NCBI GenBank assembly: GCA_947490625.1
Contig: CANLHC010000001.1
Coordinates: 1-47,310, forward strand
From: Candidatus Nanopelagicaceae bacterium
Lineage (GTDB): Bacteria > Actinomycetota > Actinomycetes > Nanopelagicales > Nanopelagicaceae
DNA: 47,310 bases
Reading direction: 5' to 3'
Shown here: in pieces, positions 33,404 through 42,489 of the stretch
How positions within the stretch are numbered: the stretch's first letter is position 1
How the letters are laid out: every line of letters begins with the position of its first letter
The notes under the pieces: generated by a model
What the model saw: the letters and a program-made list of their open reading frames with translations, nothing else
The model's database searches: none
Told to the model about the DNA's origin: nothing
Made by a program: the position numbers and the translations under genes

Positions 33404-34753
33404 ATGTCAATTTTTAAAGCCTACGATATTCGCGGGCTTGTAGATGAAGAGATTACCCCTGACTTTTGTTTCGCTACAGGTGTTGCGCTGGCACGATTTC
33501 TCAAAGGAGAACGTGAGCCAGGTACTGTCGTTATTGGTGAGGATATGCGTCCGTCATCTCCAATTTTCGCTACAGCCTTTTCTGCAGGTATCACTTCACA
33601 GGGTTTAGATGTCATCCGAATAGGCCTTGCGTCCACGGATATGCTTTATTTCGCATCAGGTAAATTAAATATGCCTGGTGCAATGTTTACCGCAAGTCAT
33701 AATCCAGCTGAATACAACGGAATCAAGTTGTGTCTCAGTGGTGCGCGACCTATTGGGCGCGAATCAGGCCTTTTAACGATTGAGAAATTTCTTAATGAGG
33801 GTTCACCTCTTGGATTAGGTGCAATCGGTGTCGAAAAAGAACAGAACCTACTAGATAGCTACGTGGACCATCTCTTCACACTTGTCGATCTTAGTGAGAT
33901 GCGCCAGATAAAAGTTGTTATTGATGCAGGAAATGGCATGGCAGGGTTCACCGCGCCGGCCGTCTTTAAGCGACTTAATGCAGAAGTTGTAGAGATGTAC
34001 TTTGAACTTGATGGAACTTTTCCGAACCACGAGGCTAACCCGATCGATCCTAAGAATTTAAAGGATCTCGCTGTTGCGGTAAAGAAGAATAAAGCAGATA
34101 TCGGTTTAGCCTTTGATGGAGATGCAGATCGTTGCTTCCTGGTCGATGAAAAAGGTGAACTGGTAAACCCTTCAGCCTTGACCGCTCTGATAGCAGATCG
34201 AGAGCTAGCTAAGAACCCTGGTGCGAGCATTATCTATAACCTCATCTCTTCGCGTAGTGTCAAAGAAGTGATTGAAGAAAATGGCGGAACTGCTGTGAGA
34301 TCTCGTGTGGGCCACTCTTACATTAAGAAACTCATGGCGGAGACGGGTGCAGTATTTGGTGGAGAGCACTCTGGCCATTTTTACTTTAAAGATTTTTGGC
34401 GAGCAGATTCTGGAATGTTGGCCGCTCTTCATGCACTAGCTGCACTATCTCAGTCGAAGCAGAAGTTGAGTGAGTTGCTGCAGAGTTACAATCGCTATGT
34501 ATCTAGTGGTGAGATTAACTCTGTTGTTGATGATGCCGTCACTGTTATGTCGGCAATAGAATCTCACTTTGCCCCTATGAGTGGAATCACCATAGATCAC
34601 CTTGATGGCCTCACCGTTGAAAGCGCTGATTGGTGGTTTAACGTAAGGGCCTCAAACACTGAACCTCTACTGCGGCTCAACGTTGAAGCGACCACGCAAA
34701 CCCTCATGGATAAAATTCGCCTGCAGGCACTGGCTCTCATAGGTGGCAAGTAG
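33404..34753 (+). CDS. manB: Phosphomannomutase/phosphoglucomutase
   Basis: Interconverts hexose 6- and 1-phosphates in the cytoplasm, feeding GDP-mannose or UDP-glucose synthesis. The 449-residue protein shows the active-site serine loop FTASHNPAEYNG (phosphoserine near residue 98), the metal loop AFDGDADRC (about 236-244), the sugar loop GGEHSGHFYF and the phosphate-binding RASNTEPLLRLN near the C-terminus. It fits the ManB/PmmA gene of the whiB2 region, upstream of the nucleotidyltransferase step coded at 27173-28138. The stop codon lies inside a perfect 7-bp hairpin. Confidence 0.92.
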   Translation: MSIFKAYDIRGLVDEEITPDFCFATGVALARFLKGEREPGTVVIGEDMRPSSPIFATAFSAGITSQGLDVIRIGLASTDMLYFASGKLNMPGAMFTASHNPAEYNGIKLCLSGARPIGRESGLLTIEKFLNEGSPLGLGAIGVEKEQNLLDSYVDHLFTLVDLSEMRQIKVVIDAGNGMAGFTAPAVFKRLNAEVVEMYFELDGTFPNHEANPIDPKNLKDLAVAVKKNKADIGLAFDGDADRCFLVDEKGELVNPSALTALIADRELAKNPGASIIYNLISSRSVKEVIEENGGTAVRSRVGHSYIKKLMAETGAVFGGEHSGHFYFKDFWRADSGMLAALHALAALSQSKQKLSELLQSYNRYVSSGEINSVVDDAVTVMSAIESHFAPMSGITIDHLDGLTVESADWWFNVRASNTEPLLRLNVEATTQTLMDKIRLQALALIGGK

Positions 34754-34759
34754 CCACCT
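34741..34759 (+). terminator. Hairpin at the 3' end of the phosphomannomutase gene
   Basis: AGGTGGC (34741-34747) pairs perfectly with GCCACCT (34753-34759) around a 5-base loop that contains the stop codon. Only two or three T follow, so it is not a classical intrinsic terminator; it may stabilise the mRNA end or act as a weak terminator before sahH. Confidence 0.4.
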
Positions 34760-34771
34760 TTGCCAGTAATC

Positions 34772-34800
34772 TTGGCATACAGCAACCTAGCAAGTAGAGC
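34772..34800 (+). promoter_or_regulatory. Possible sahH promoter
   Basis: TTGGCA (34772-34777) matches the -35 consensus at 5 of 6 positions and is 17 bp from TAGAGC (34795-34800), a poor -10. It would give a leader of about 45 bases. The region lacks any recognisable SAH- or SAM-riboswitch core. Confidence 0.3.
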
Positions 34801-34851
34801 CCTACGCCTTAGGTAAGCACTTAATCACCTACCGTGTAGAGGAGAATAGTT

Positions 34852-36132
34852 ATGACTACTACAGAAACAACACCCAAGCATGACATTGCAGATGCATCCC
34901 TAGCAGCAGAAGGTCGCAAACGCATTGAATGGGCCGAGCGCAACATGCCGGTACTAGCTCAGATCAGAGAGCGTTTTGAAAAATCACAGCCATTTGCTGG
35001 CGTTCGCATTTCAGCATGTATGCATGTCACCACTGAAACAGCTAACTTGATGCGCGTTCTCAAGGCGGGCGGTGCAGAGATTGCACTCTGTGCATCAAAT
35101 CCACTGTCAACTCAGGATGACACCGCTGCTGCGCTTGTGCACGAATACGGTATTTCAGTATTTGCTCGCAATGCAGTTGATCGCGATGGTTACTACTCAC
35201 ATATCAATGCAGCTCTTGATATCGAACCACACCAGGTTTTTGATGATGGATGCGACCTTGTTAACACTTTACACACCACACGTCGTGAGCTTCTTCCAAC
35301 AATTACCGGAGGATGCGAAGAGACCACAACTGGAGTGATTCGCCTCAATCAGATGGCTAAAGATGGCGCGCTGACTTTCCCAATGATCGCCGTGAACGAC
35401 ACAGATACAAAGCATATGTTTGATAATCGTTATGGAACAGGTCAATCAACACTCGATGCCGTCTTCCGTGCCACAAACTTCTTGCTCGCAGGGCGAGTAG
35501 TTGTTGTTGCTGGATTTGGATACTGCGGTAAAGGCGTAGCAGAGCGTGCCAAAGGAATGGGCGCTGATGTCGTCGTAACCGAAATTGATCCAACCAAGGC
35601 ACTCGATGCCATGATGCAAGGCTTCCGCGTATTGCCGATGCTAGATGCTGCAAAAATCGGTGATGTCTTCATTACAGTTACAGGTAACCGTGACGTTCTT
35701 CGTGACGAACACTTCGCAGTTATGAAGGATGGAGCCATCATGGCTAACTCAGGTCACTTTGATATCGAAATCGATGTCGCTTGGCTAGAGCAGAATTCAA
35801 AGAAGAAGAATGCAAAGATGCGTCATCAGACTGATGAATATGTCCTTGCAGATGGGCGTCGCCTTCTCCTTCTTGCAGAAGGTCGCCTTGTAAACCTTGG
35901 TGCGGCAGAAGGCCATCCAGCTTCAGTAATGGATATGTCATTCTCTGATCAGGCTCTTACCGCTGAATACCTCGTTAAGGAAGCAAAGAACCTTAAGGCT
36001 GGCGTTCACATGGTTCCGGAATACATTGATAAAGAAGTTGCGTCACTCAAGCTCATCAGTATGGGTGGTCGTATTGATGTTCTTACTCCTGCTCAAGATA
36101 TGTACTTGAACTCTTGGGAGCACGGTAGCTAA
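34852..36132 (+). CDS. ahcY: Adenosylhomocysteinase
   Basis: Hydrolyses S-adenosylhomocysteine to adenosine and homocysteine, relieving product inhibition of methyltransferases. The 426-residue protein has the expected CMHVTTETANLMRVL, CASNPLSTQDDTAAAL, the NAD-binding motif VVVAGFGYCGKGVAERAKG near 220-238, TGNRDVL and ANSGHFDIEIDV. It lacks the roughly 40-residue insertion found in many bacterial enzymes, so it is of the shorter type. GAGGAG at about 34840 precedes the ATG by a normal distance. Its stop overlaps mtrA by one base (TAATG), linking it to the two-component system as in mycobacteria. Confidence 0.94.
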   Translation: MTTTETTPKHDIADASLAAEGRKRIEWAERNMPVLAQIRERFEKSQPFAGVRISACMHVTTETANLMRVLKAGGAEIALCASNPLSTQDDTAAALVHEYGISVFARNAVDRDGYYSHINAALDIEPHQVFDDGCDLVNTLHTTRRELLPTITGGCEETTTGVIRLNQMAKDGALTFPMIAVNDTDTKHMFDNRYGTGQSTLDAVFRATNFLLAGRVVVVAGFGYCGKGVAERAKGMGADVVVTEIDPTKALDAMMQGFRVLPMLDAAKIGDVFITVTGNRDVLRDEHFAVMKDGAIMANSGHFDIEIDVAWLEQNSKKKNAKMRHQTDEYVLADGRRLLLLAEGRLVNLGAAEGHPASVMDMSFSDQALTAEYLVKEAKNLKAGVHMVPEYIDKEVASLKLISMGGRIDVLTPAQDMYLNSWEHGS

Positions 36133-36818
36133 TGACCTTAGTCATGGTCGTCGATGACGACCAGGATCTTGCGGAGATGCTCGGCATCGTTTTAACAGGT
36201 GCCGGCATCGACGTAGATCTCGTCAGTCGCGGGGACGAAGTCATGGATGTGTTTAGAAACAATCCACCTGATCTCGTACTCCTCGATGTGATGTTGCCAG
36301 GACTAGATGGAGTTGAAGTATGTAAGTTAATTCGTGCCGAGTCGATGGTTCCAATCGTCATGCTCAGCGCTAAAGGTGACACTCAAGATATTGTCGCTGG
36401 ACTTGAGGCTGGAGCCGATGATTACATGGTGAAACCTTTTAAACATCCTACAGAATTAATCGCCCGTATACGTACACGGTTGCGCCGAACAAATGCTGAT
36501 CAAAAAGGTTTACTCGCAATCGGTGATTTGATCATTGATGTGACTGCGCACGAGGTCAAGCGGGGGAGTAAAGGTATTGCGCTTACTCGCCTTGAATTTG
36601 ATCTTCTTGTAGCTCTTGCAAAAGAGCCGGGCAGAGTTTTTACACGAGATTCCCTGTTGAGTGAAGTGTGGGGATATCGTCATTCGACAGATACACGTTT
36701 AGTAAACGTACATGTGCAGCGACTTCGCTCGAAGGTAGAACACGATCCGGAAAGCCCAAAGATAGTAACGACGGTGCGAGGGGTCGGATATAAAGCTGGA
36801 GCCACGGAAGAATCCTGA
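36132..36818 (+). CDS. mtrA: OmpR-type response regulator MtrA
   Basis: DNA-binding partner of MtrB, controlling cell-wall and division genes in Actinobacteria. The 228-residue protein has a receiver domain with the acidic DDDQD pocket, phospho-acceptor Asp52 in LLDVMLPG, and the conserved lysine in DDYMVKPFKHP (about 101). The C-terminal winged helix (about 130-225) includes LTRLEFDLLVALAKEPGRVFTR and VNVHVQRLRSKVE. It starts on the last base of the ahcY stop and overlaps mtrB by one base. The ahcY-mtrA-mtrB order is a strong marker for the assignment. Confidence 0.95.
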   Translation: MTLVMVVDDDQDLAEMLGIVLTGAGIDVDLVSRGDEVMDVFRNNPPDLVLLDVMLPGLDGVEVCKLIRAESMVPIVMLSAKGDTQDIVAGLEAGADDYMVKPFKHPTELIARIRTRLRRTNADQKGLLAIGDLIIDVTAHEVKRGSKGIALTRLEFDLLVALAKEPGRVFTRDSLLSEVWGYRHSTDTRLVNVHVQRLRSKVEHDPESPKIVTTVRGVGYKAGATEES

Positions 36819-38386
36819 TGGGCTTTCAACGTTCGCCTTTTGCTCAATCTTTGGCTGCAAAAGTCATTCTCTCAACAGTACTTCTCTCGCTAGGTGTTGT
36901 ATGGCTAACGGGATCAGCCCTCTACTCCCAACTCTCAGATGGCATAGAGAAGGTAACCCTGGAAACCTCTCTCTCTGATGCTCGATCTATTTTTTATAAC
37001 GCTCGTTACCAATTGTTGTTAGTTAATGGAGAGCCAAATGAAGTCGTAAAAGAGAGTGTCGATGAGATTATTACGACATCAATTTCATTCGGTGCGATCG
37101 AAAGTTCCCGTGAACTTATTTTGATAAAAGTGTTTAATAAGAGCGAAGTCCAAAGCAATTCACTAAGGCCTGATTATAGTTTCGCCACAAATGCTCTATC
37201 GGCTTCAACAATTCCTCTAAATTTAAGGGATGAGATTTCTGATTCTGCCGAACTCGCCTATCAATTCGCCCCTCTGACCTACAGTAACGGTACAACGATT
37301 GATTCCCTCTTTGTCGGTCAGCGCCTGACAATCCCGACATCTGGCCAGTACGAAATGTATTTAGTTTTTACCCTAGCCAATCAACGCGCAACCCTAGATC
37401 TGGTCCAGAATTCATTGTTTTTAACTGGAATTGTTCTATTGCTACTTATCGGATTAATTACCTATCTAGTTGTGAGACAAGTGGTGAGACCAGTTCGAGA
37501 AGCCGCTCGCGTAGCAAGCCTTTTTACAAACGGTGATTTCACTCAGCGGCTACGAGTTAAAAACAGTGACGAGATCGCGATATTAGGAAATGCCTTTAAT
37601 GACATGGCGGCATCTCTTGAAGGGCAGATTGGACGTCTTGAGAATCTTTCAAAGGTGCAACAACGCTTTGTTTCAGATGTTTCTCATGAGCTTCGCACGC
37701 CTTTAACAACCCTGCGGATGGCATCTGATGTCATCTATGCCCAACGAGACGAATTTGATCCCGTGATTGCTCGAAGTGCAGAACTGCTTATCGCGCAGAT
37801 CGATCGCTTCGAAAAGCTTTTACAGGAGCTTTTAGAGGTGAGTCGATTTGATGCAGAAGTTGCTGTTCTTGAACCTACCGATTTTGAGCTTACTGCCTTA
37901 GTTCGTAGGTGTATCGCAGATCTTGGTGTGAATATAGAGGCGGCTGATTCACAAATCACTTTTGAGGCTCCCAATTACCCGGTCCATATTCGTGCTGACT
38001 TCCGGCGAGTGGAGCGAATTATGCGAAACCTGATCTCAAATGCGCTCGATCATTCGGATGGAAAACCGATAGAGATTGAATGTGTTGAAACTGCCACTGA
38101 AGTTGCAGTAAGCGTAAGAGATCATGGGGAGGGGATGGAGGCTGCTTCACTTACTCGCGTCTTTGACCGATTCTGGCGCGCTGATCCATCACGAGCACGA
38201 ACGCGCGGAGGTACTGGCCTTGGTCTATCGATCGCGCTAGAAGATGCCCGACTTCACAATGGTGAGCTTGATGCTTGGGGGGCACTAGGCGATGGTGCAA
38301 ATTTTGTCTTAACTCTTCCGCGTATTGCAGGGAATCAGATTGTGGCGCGCCCACTTCCAGTCAATCCACATCGGAGAGATGTTTAG
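36818..38386 (+). CDS. mtrB: Sensor histidine kinase MtrB
   Basis: Membrane kinase that phosphorylates MtrA. The 522-residue protein has two membrane helices (about 13-35 and 200-222) flanking an extracytoplasmic sensor, a HAMP domain (VRQVVRPVREAARVASLF...), the HisKA dimer with the phospho-acceptor His near residue 290 in DVSHELRTPLTTLRM, and a catalytic domain with NLISNALDHSDGKP, DHGEGM and GGTGLGLSIA. In most Actinobacteria a lipoprotein gene lpqB follows; here comF follows after 35 bases. Confidence 0.94.
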   Translation: MGFQRSPFAQSLAAKVILSTVLLSLGVVWLTGSALYSQLSDGIEKVTLETSLSDARSIFYNARYQLLLVNGEPNEVVKESVDEIITTSISFGAIESSRELILIKVFNKSEVQSNSLRPDYSFATNALSASTIPLNLRDEISDSAELAYQFAPLTYSNGTTIDSLFVGQRLTIPTSGQYEMYLVFTLANQRATLDLVQNSLFLTGIVLLLLIGLITYLVVRQVVRPVREAARVASLFTNGDFTQRLRVKNSDEIAILGNAFNDMAASLEGQIGRLENLSKVQQRFVSDVSHELRTPLTTLRMASDVIYAQRDEFDPVIARSAELLIAQIDRFEKLLQELLEVSRFDAEVAVLEPTDFELTALVRRCIADLGVNIEAADSQITFEAPNYPVHIRADFRRVERIMRNLISNALDHSDGKPIEIECVETATEVAVSVRDHGEGMEAASLTRVFDRFWRADPSRARTRGGTGLGLSIALEDARLHNGELDAWGALGDGANFVLTLPRIAGNQIVARPLPVNPHRRDV

Positions 38387-38421
38387 TCAATTCTTGGGTG
38401 TAGTGACCCAGACTTAGTTCA

Positions 38422-39081
38422 GTGATTTCACTGCCTTCACTATCAGAAATAATTTTCCCCTCACGTTGCCTAGGTTGTAAACAAATCGGAATAAAGATTT
38501 GTTCACAGTGTCGCGCATCGTGGAATCCGCACATTTATCGCATGCAGATAGTTTCTGAATTGAACTCTTTTCCTGTCTACTCGGCCGTTGAATACTCCAG
38601 CGTTGCACAAAGAGTTCTTCTGAGTTCAAAAGAGTCAGGGTTGCGAGATGCCGATCAACTTATCATTCAGGCTCTTTCACATAGCCTGGGATACATGTAT
38701 GGAGAGCAAGGTATTGCAGACCTTGTACCTGTGCCTTCAAGAAAGTCGGCGACTAGAAAACGTGGAAGAGATTTCATTCTGATGCACACACTTGAGTTAT
38801 CAAAGATTCCACACGTGCGCGCGCTTCCACTACTGCGCCATACACGTCGAGTTCAGGATCAATCCTCACTCAATGCCAAGGAGCGGCAGAGAAATCTCAG
38901 CCAATCACTTGAGTGCATGGAAAGAGCGCCAGGGGCATACACCCCTGTAATAATTGTCGACGATGTCGTTACCACCGGAGCGACCCTGAGAGAGGCGGGA
39001 AGGGCCCTGCATGCAGGGGGTTTCTGCGTCATAGGCGCAATTACTGCCTGCGTGGCAAAACCTCTACGATATACCCAGTGA
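38422..39081 (+). CDS. comF: ComF-family phosphoribosyltransferase-like protein
   Basis: Relatives are linked to DNA uptake, but in Actinobacteria the role is unclear. The 219-residue protein has an N-terminal zinc-finger pattern CLGC...CSQC (about residues 16-33), a middle PVPSRKSATRKRGRDF segment typical of ComF, and the PRPP-binding loop VIIVDDVVTTGATLREAGRAL near 180. The GTG start at 38422 is chosen since it precedes the zinc finger by a normal distance. In mycobacteria comF is followed by hpf and then secA; here hpf is absent. Confidence 0.87.
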   Translation: MISLPSLSEIIFPSRCLGCKQIGIKICSQCRASWNPHIYRMQIVSELNSFPVYSAVEYSSVAQRVLLSSKESGLRDADQLIIQALSHSLGYMYGEQGIADLVPVPSRKSATRKRGRDFILMHTLELSKIPHVRALPLLRHTRRVQDQSSLNAKERQRNLSQSLECMERAPGAYTPVIIVDDVVTTGATLREAGRALHAGGFCVIGAITACVAKPLRYTQ

Positions 39082-39155
39082 ACCAGGGGTCCCCCTTGCA
39101 TCAGTATTTAAAGTAACCGGGCTCAACAGAGTACGTATTCTTTGAAAGGTTTTTG

Positions 39156-41825
39156 ATGTCATCAATAGTTGATCGTTTTATGCGCGCCGGAGAAGGAAAG
39201 ATTCTCCGCCAACTCTCAAAAATTGCAGCTGAAGTAAATACCTTTGAGCCATCTATCGTGCCTCTCAGCGATGAAGCGCTCCGTGCAAAGACAGCAGAGT
39301 TTCGATCACGCCTTGAAAAAGATGAAGACCTTGATGACCTTCTTCCTGAAGCTTTTGCAGTTGTGCGTGAGGCAGCAAAACGTACCCTTGGTCAACGCCA
39401 TTACGATGTTCAGCTTATGGGTGGCGCCGCCCTTCACATGGGAAACATCGCTGAAATGCGCACAGGTGAAGGTAAAACTCTTGTAGCGACCCTTCCTTCT
39501 TATCTCAATGCTCTAGCGGGCAAAGGTGTTCACGTTGTCACGACAAATGATTATCTGGCAGAGCGCGATAGCGAGTGGATGGGACGCATTCATCGCTTCC
39601 TTGGATTAACCGTTGGTGTCATCGTCAACAGCATGTCGCCTTCAGAGCGCCGCGCTGCATATAACTGCGACATCACTTATGGAACAAATAATGAATTTGG
39701 CTTTGATTATCTGCGCGATAACATGGCATGGAGCCTAGAAGAGTGCGTGCAACGCGAGCACTTCTTTGCTGTTGTCGATGAAGTCGACTCAATCCTGATC
39801 GATGAAGCACGTACCCCACTCATCATTAGTGGTCCGGCTGATAAAGCCACTAAGTGGTATGTCGAATTTGCAAATATTTGTAATCAACTGACTCGAAATA
39901 CACACTATGAGGTTGACGAGAAGAAGAAGACAGTTGCGATCCTTGAATTAGGTGTCACAAAGGTTGAACAGCTACTGGGAATCGAAAACCTCTATGAGGC
40001 GGCAAATACTCCACTGATTGGCTACCTCAATAACTCTGTCCGTGCGAAGGAGCTCTTCAAGCGCGATAAAGATTATGTTGTAATGAACGGCGAGCTTCTT
40101 ATCGTTGATGAGCACACAGGCCGCATGCTCTCTGGTCGTAGATATAGTGAAGGTTTGCACCAAGCTCTTGAGGCGAAAGAGCGAATTGAGATCCAGGATG
40201 AAAACCAAACCTTGGCCACAATCACGTTGCAGAACTACTTCCGTCTCTACTCAAAGATTTCAGGTATGACCGGTACTGCGATGACTGAAGCCTCAGAATT
40301 CCACCAGATCTATAAGTTAGGCGTCGTTCCAATTCCAACAAACCGTCCGATGCTCAGAGTGGATGCTGCAGACCTTGTCTATAAATCAGAGGCAGGAAAA
40401 TTCGTAGCAGTCGCTCAAGATATTGTGGAGCGCCATCGCAAGGGCCAACCGGTTTTAGTTGGTACCGTCAGCGTCGAAAAATCTGAAGAACTCTCTGCAG
40501 TTCTCAAGAAGAACGGTATTCCTCACGAGGTTCTTAACGCTAAACATCACGAGCGCGAAGCTCTCATCATTGCTGGCGCTGGCGTTAAAGGCGCGGTAAC
40601 TGTAGCTACCAATATGGCTGGACGTGGAACTGACATTATGTTGGGTGGAAACCCAGAATTTATGGCAGATTTTGAATTGCAGCGACGCGGAATCTCACCT
40701 GTCGACAACGCTGCTGAGTATGAATCAGCGTGGCCAATCGAACTTGCAAAACAGAAGGCAGCTGTTGCAACAGGCCATGACGAAGTAGTCGCACTGGGCG
40801 GTCTCTATGTTCTTGGAACTGAGCGTCACGAATCACGTCGTATCGATAACCAGTTGCGTGGACGTTCCGGACGTCAAGGCGATCCCGGAGAGTCTCGTTT
40901 CTACCTTTCTCTACAAGATGATTTGATGCGCCGCTTTAACTCTGCTCTTGTAGAGCGTTTCCTCTCTGCTGCAGGCTTGCCAGAGGATGCACCTATCGAA
41001 TCCAAGATGGTGAGCAATGCGATTAAATCAGCCCAGACACAGGTAGAAGCGCAGAACTTTGAGATTCGCAAGAATGTTCTCAAGTATGACGATGTAATGA
41101 ATCGCCAACGTACTGTCATCTACGGAGAGCGACGCTTAGTCCTAGAAGGTGAAGACATTTCATCTCAGGTGGGTCAGTTCTTGGCAGATACCATCCAGGC
41201 ATATGTTGCAGCAGAGACAGCCGAGGGATACCCCGAAGATTGGGATTTGGCGAAGTTATGGATTGCACTCAAACTTGTTTATCCAATCTCACTTACCGTT
41301 GAAGGCCTGATCAAAGAAGTAGGAACCGTTGATGGGCTCGATAGCGAGTTCCTTACAGCGCGAATCCTGGAAGATGCAGAGAGCGCATATAAAAAGCGTG
41401 AAGAAGAACTTGGCGTCGAAGTGATGCGTGAACTCGAGCGCAAAGTTCTCCTCTCAGTCTTAGATCGCAAATGGCGCGAGCACCTTTATGAGATGGATTA
41501 TTTGCAAGAGGGAATCGGGCTTCGTGCTATGGCACAACGTGATCCACTTGTTGAATATCAGCGAGAAGGCTATGAACTCTTCTCTGCGATGATGGATGCG
41601 ATAAAAGAAGAGCTAGCAAGTCTTGTCTTTAACGTGCAGGTCAACGTGGAAGAGGGAAAGAAAGTCTCAGCTCCTTCACTCGATGCTAAACCTGCAGAGG
41701 TAAGCGCACTCTCATACACCGCATCTGATGGTTCGGGGGCAGTTACGAAAAATGAAGTTACTCGTAACGCACCATGTCCTTGTGGCTCTGGCAAGAAGTA
41801 CAAGCGCTGTCACGGCGCCGCTTAA
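39156..41825 (+). CDS. secA: Preprotein translocase ATPase SecA
   Basis: Drives post-translational export through SecYEG. The 889-residue protein has Walker A in MRTGEGKTLVATL (about 102-114), Walker B-region VVDEVDSILIDEARTPL (about 208-224), the preprotein cross-linking region, TNMAGRGTDIMLGG, and QLRGRSGRQGDPGESRFYLSL. A helical scaffold with KWREHLYEMDYLQEGIGLR follows. The C-terminal zinc motif CPCGSGKKYKRCHG is complete. The ATG at 39156 is supported by AAAGG at 39145-39149. It is the housekeeping SecA1 type judging from the mtrAB-comF neighbourhood. Confidence 0.97.
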   Translation: MSSIVDRFMRAGEGKILRQLSKIAAEVNTFEPSIVPLSDEALRAKTAEFRSRLEKDEDLDDLLPEAFAVVREAAKRTLGQRHYDVQLMGGAALHMGNIAEMRTGEGKTLVATLPSYLNALAGKGVHVVTTNDYLAERDSEWMGRIHRFLGLTVGVIVNSMSPSERRAAYNCDITYGTNNEFGFDYLRDNMAWSLEECVQREHFFAVVDEVDSILIDEARTPLIISGPADKATKWYVEFANICNQLTRNTHYEVDEKKKTVAILELGVTKVEQLLGIENLYEAANTPLIGYLNNSVRAKELFKRDKDYVVMNGELLIVDEHTGRMLSGRRYSEGLHQALEAKERIEIQDENQTLATITLQNYFRLYSKISGMTGTAMTEASEFHQIYKLGVVPIPTNRPMLRVDAADLVYKSEAGKFVAVAQDIVERHRKGQPVLVGTVSVEKSEELSAVLKKNGIPHEVLNAKHHEREALIIAGAGVKGAVTVATNMAGRGTDIMLGGNPEFMADFELQRRGISPVDNAAEYESAWPIELAKQKAAVATGHDEVVALGGLYVLGTERHESRRIDNQLRGRSGRQGDPGESRFYLSLQDDLMRRFNSALVERFLSAAGLPEDAPIESKMVSNAIKSAQTQVEAQNFEIRKNVLKYDDVMNRQRTVIYGERRLVLEGEDISSQVGQFLADTIQAYVAAETAEGYPEDWDLAKLWIALKLVYPISLTVEGLIKEVGTVDGLDSEFLTARILEDAESAYKKREEELGVEVMRELERKVLLSVLDRKWREHLYEMDYLQEGIGLRAMAQRDPLVEYQREGYELFSAMMDAIKEELASLVFNVQVNVEEGKKVSAPSLDAKPAEVSALSYTASDGSGAVTKNEVTRNAPCPCGSGKKYKRCHGAA

Positions 41826-41832
41826 TTTCTCG

Positions 41833-42366
41833 CTAGATAAGGTCTAACTCGGTACAGAGCCAGCGCCCATCGACGCCCTCAAATCGAATTGTGATTGCTC
41901 GCAATCTTTCACCAAATCGTACGGTGATCGTGGACTCGCAAATCCCGTCTAGAGGTTGGCTCTGATAAATCGTACGAATTCTTCCAATTTCTTTCTGAGA
42001 TCCAGTCTTTCGAATTAATTCGTTGTAAATCACTCTGTGGCAACGCGCCATTAATTGAGCAGGCTGTCTACGACCAGCCCAGATCTCAAGCAGTGCTACT
42101 GCAAATGTCATTGTCCAGGCGTGCAGTTCAGGTAGCTCGCTTGCCGAAGTTGGAATGGGGCAATCTTCTCCATCACAATCTTCTCCACCGTAGTTTTTAT
42201 CGCACTGCGAAGGAACTAGATAGAGCTTTGCCTTTTGAACCGGTCGCGGTTCAAGAGCTGGTTTGAGATGAGATTGCGGATAGAGATCCAGGATGGGATG
42301 GCTCCACATTGCCTGATCTTCGTTGCTGGATACGAGTGTGAAGGAAGGGCTGCTATGAATTGTCAT
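41833..42366 (-). CDS. Rv3235-family protein
   Basis: The 177-residue protein matches the small actinobacterial family near secA known as Rv3235-like: a variable N-terminus, then a conserved helical segment (WTMTFAVALLEIWAGRRQPAQLMARCHRVIYNELIRK) and a C-terminal strand-rich region (STITVRFGERLRAITIRFEGVDGRWLCTELDLI). No function is known. An unusual acidic, cysteine-containing stretch CDKNYGGEDCDGEDCP (about residues 55-70) repeats GEDC and could bind metal. ATG 42366 is preferred to an earlier GTG-type start. It converges with secA, leaving only 7 bases, and is divergent from the SAF gene. Confidence 0.75.
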   Translation of the reverse strand: MTIHSSPSFTLVSSNEDQAMWSHPILDLYPQSHLKPALEPRPVQKAKLYLVPSQCDKNYGGEDCDGEDCPIPTSASELPELHAWTMTFAVALLEIWAGRRQPAQLMARCHRVIYNELIRKTGSQKEIGRIRTIYQSQPLDGICESTITVRFGERLRAITIRFEGVDGRWLCTELDLI

Positions 42367-42489
42367 AGCAGCAACCATCTATTGGCTGGCAAGAGCATGA
42401 ATCAACCCAGAAGATGAAGTTCACTCATCCTTAAAGGTGACTGTGCACAAGTGTGAGGCGAAACTCTCTGGTTGCTCTTTGCTCCACCT

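Noticed and set aside
34760..34851. An SAH or SAM riboswitch upstream of the adenosylhomocysteinase gene.
   Set aside because: The leader is short and I cannot find the conserved core or pseudoknot of the known SAH or SAM classes.
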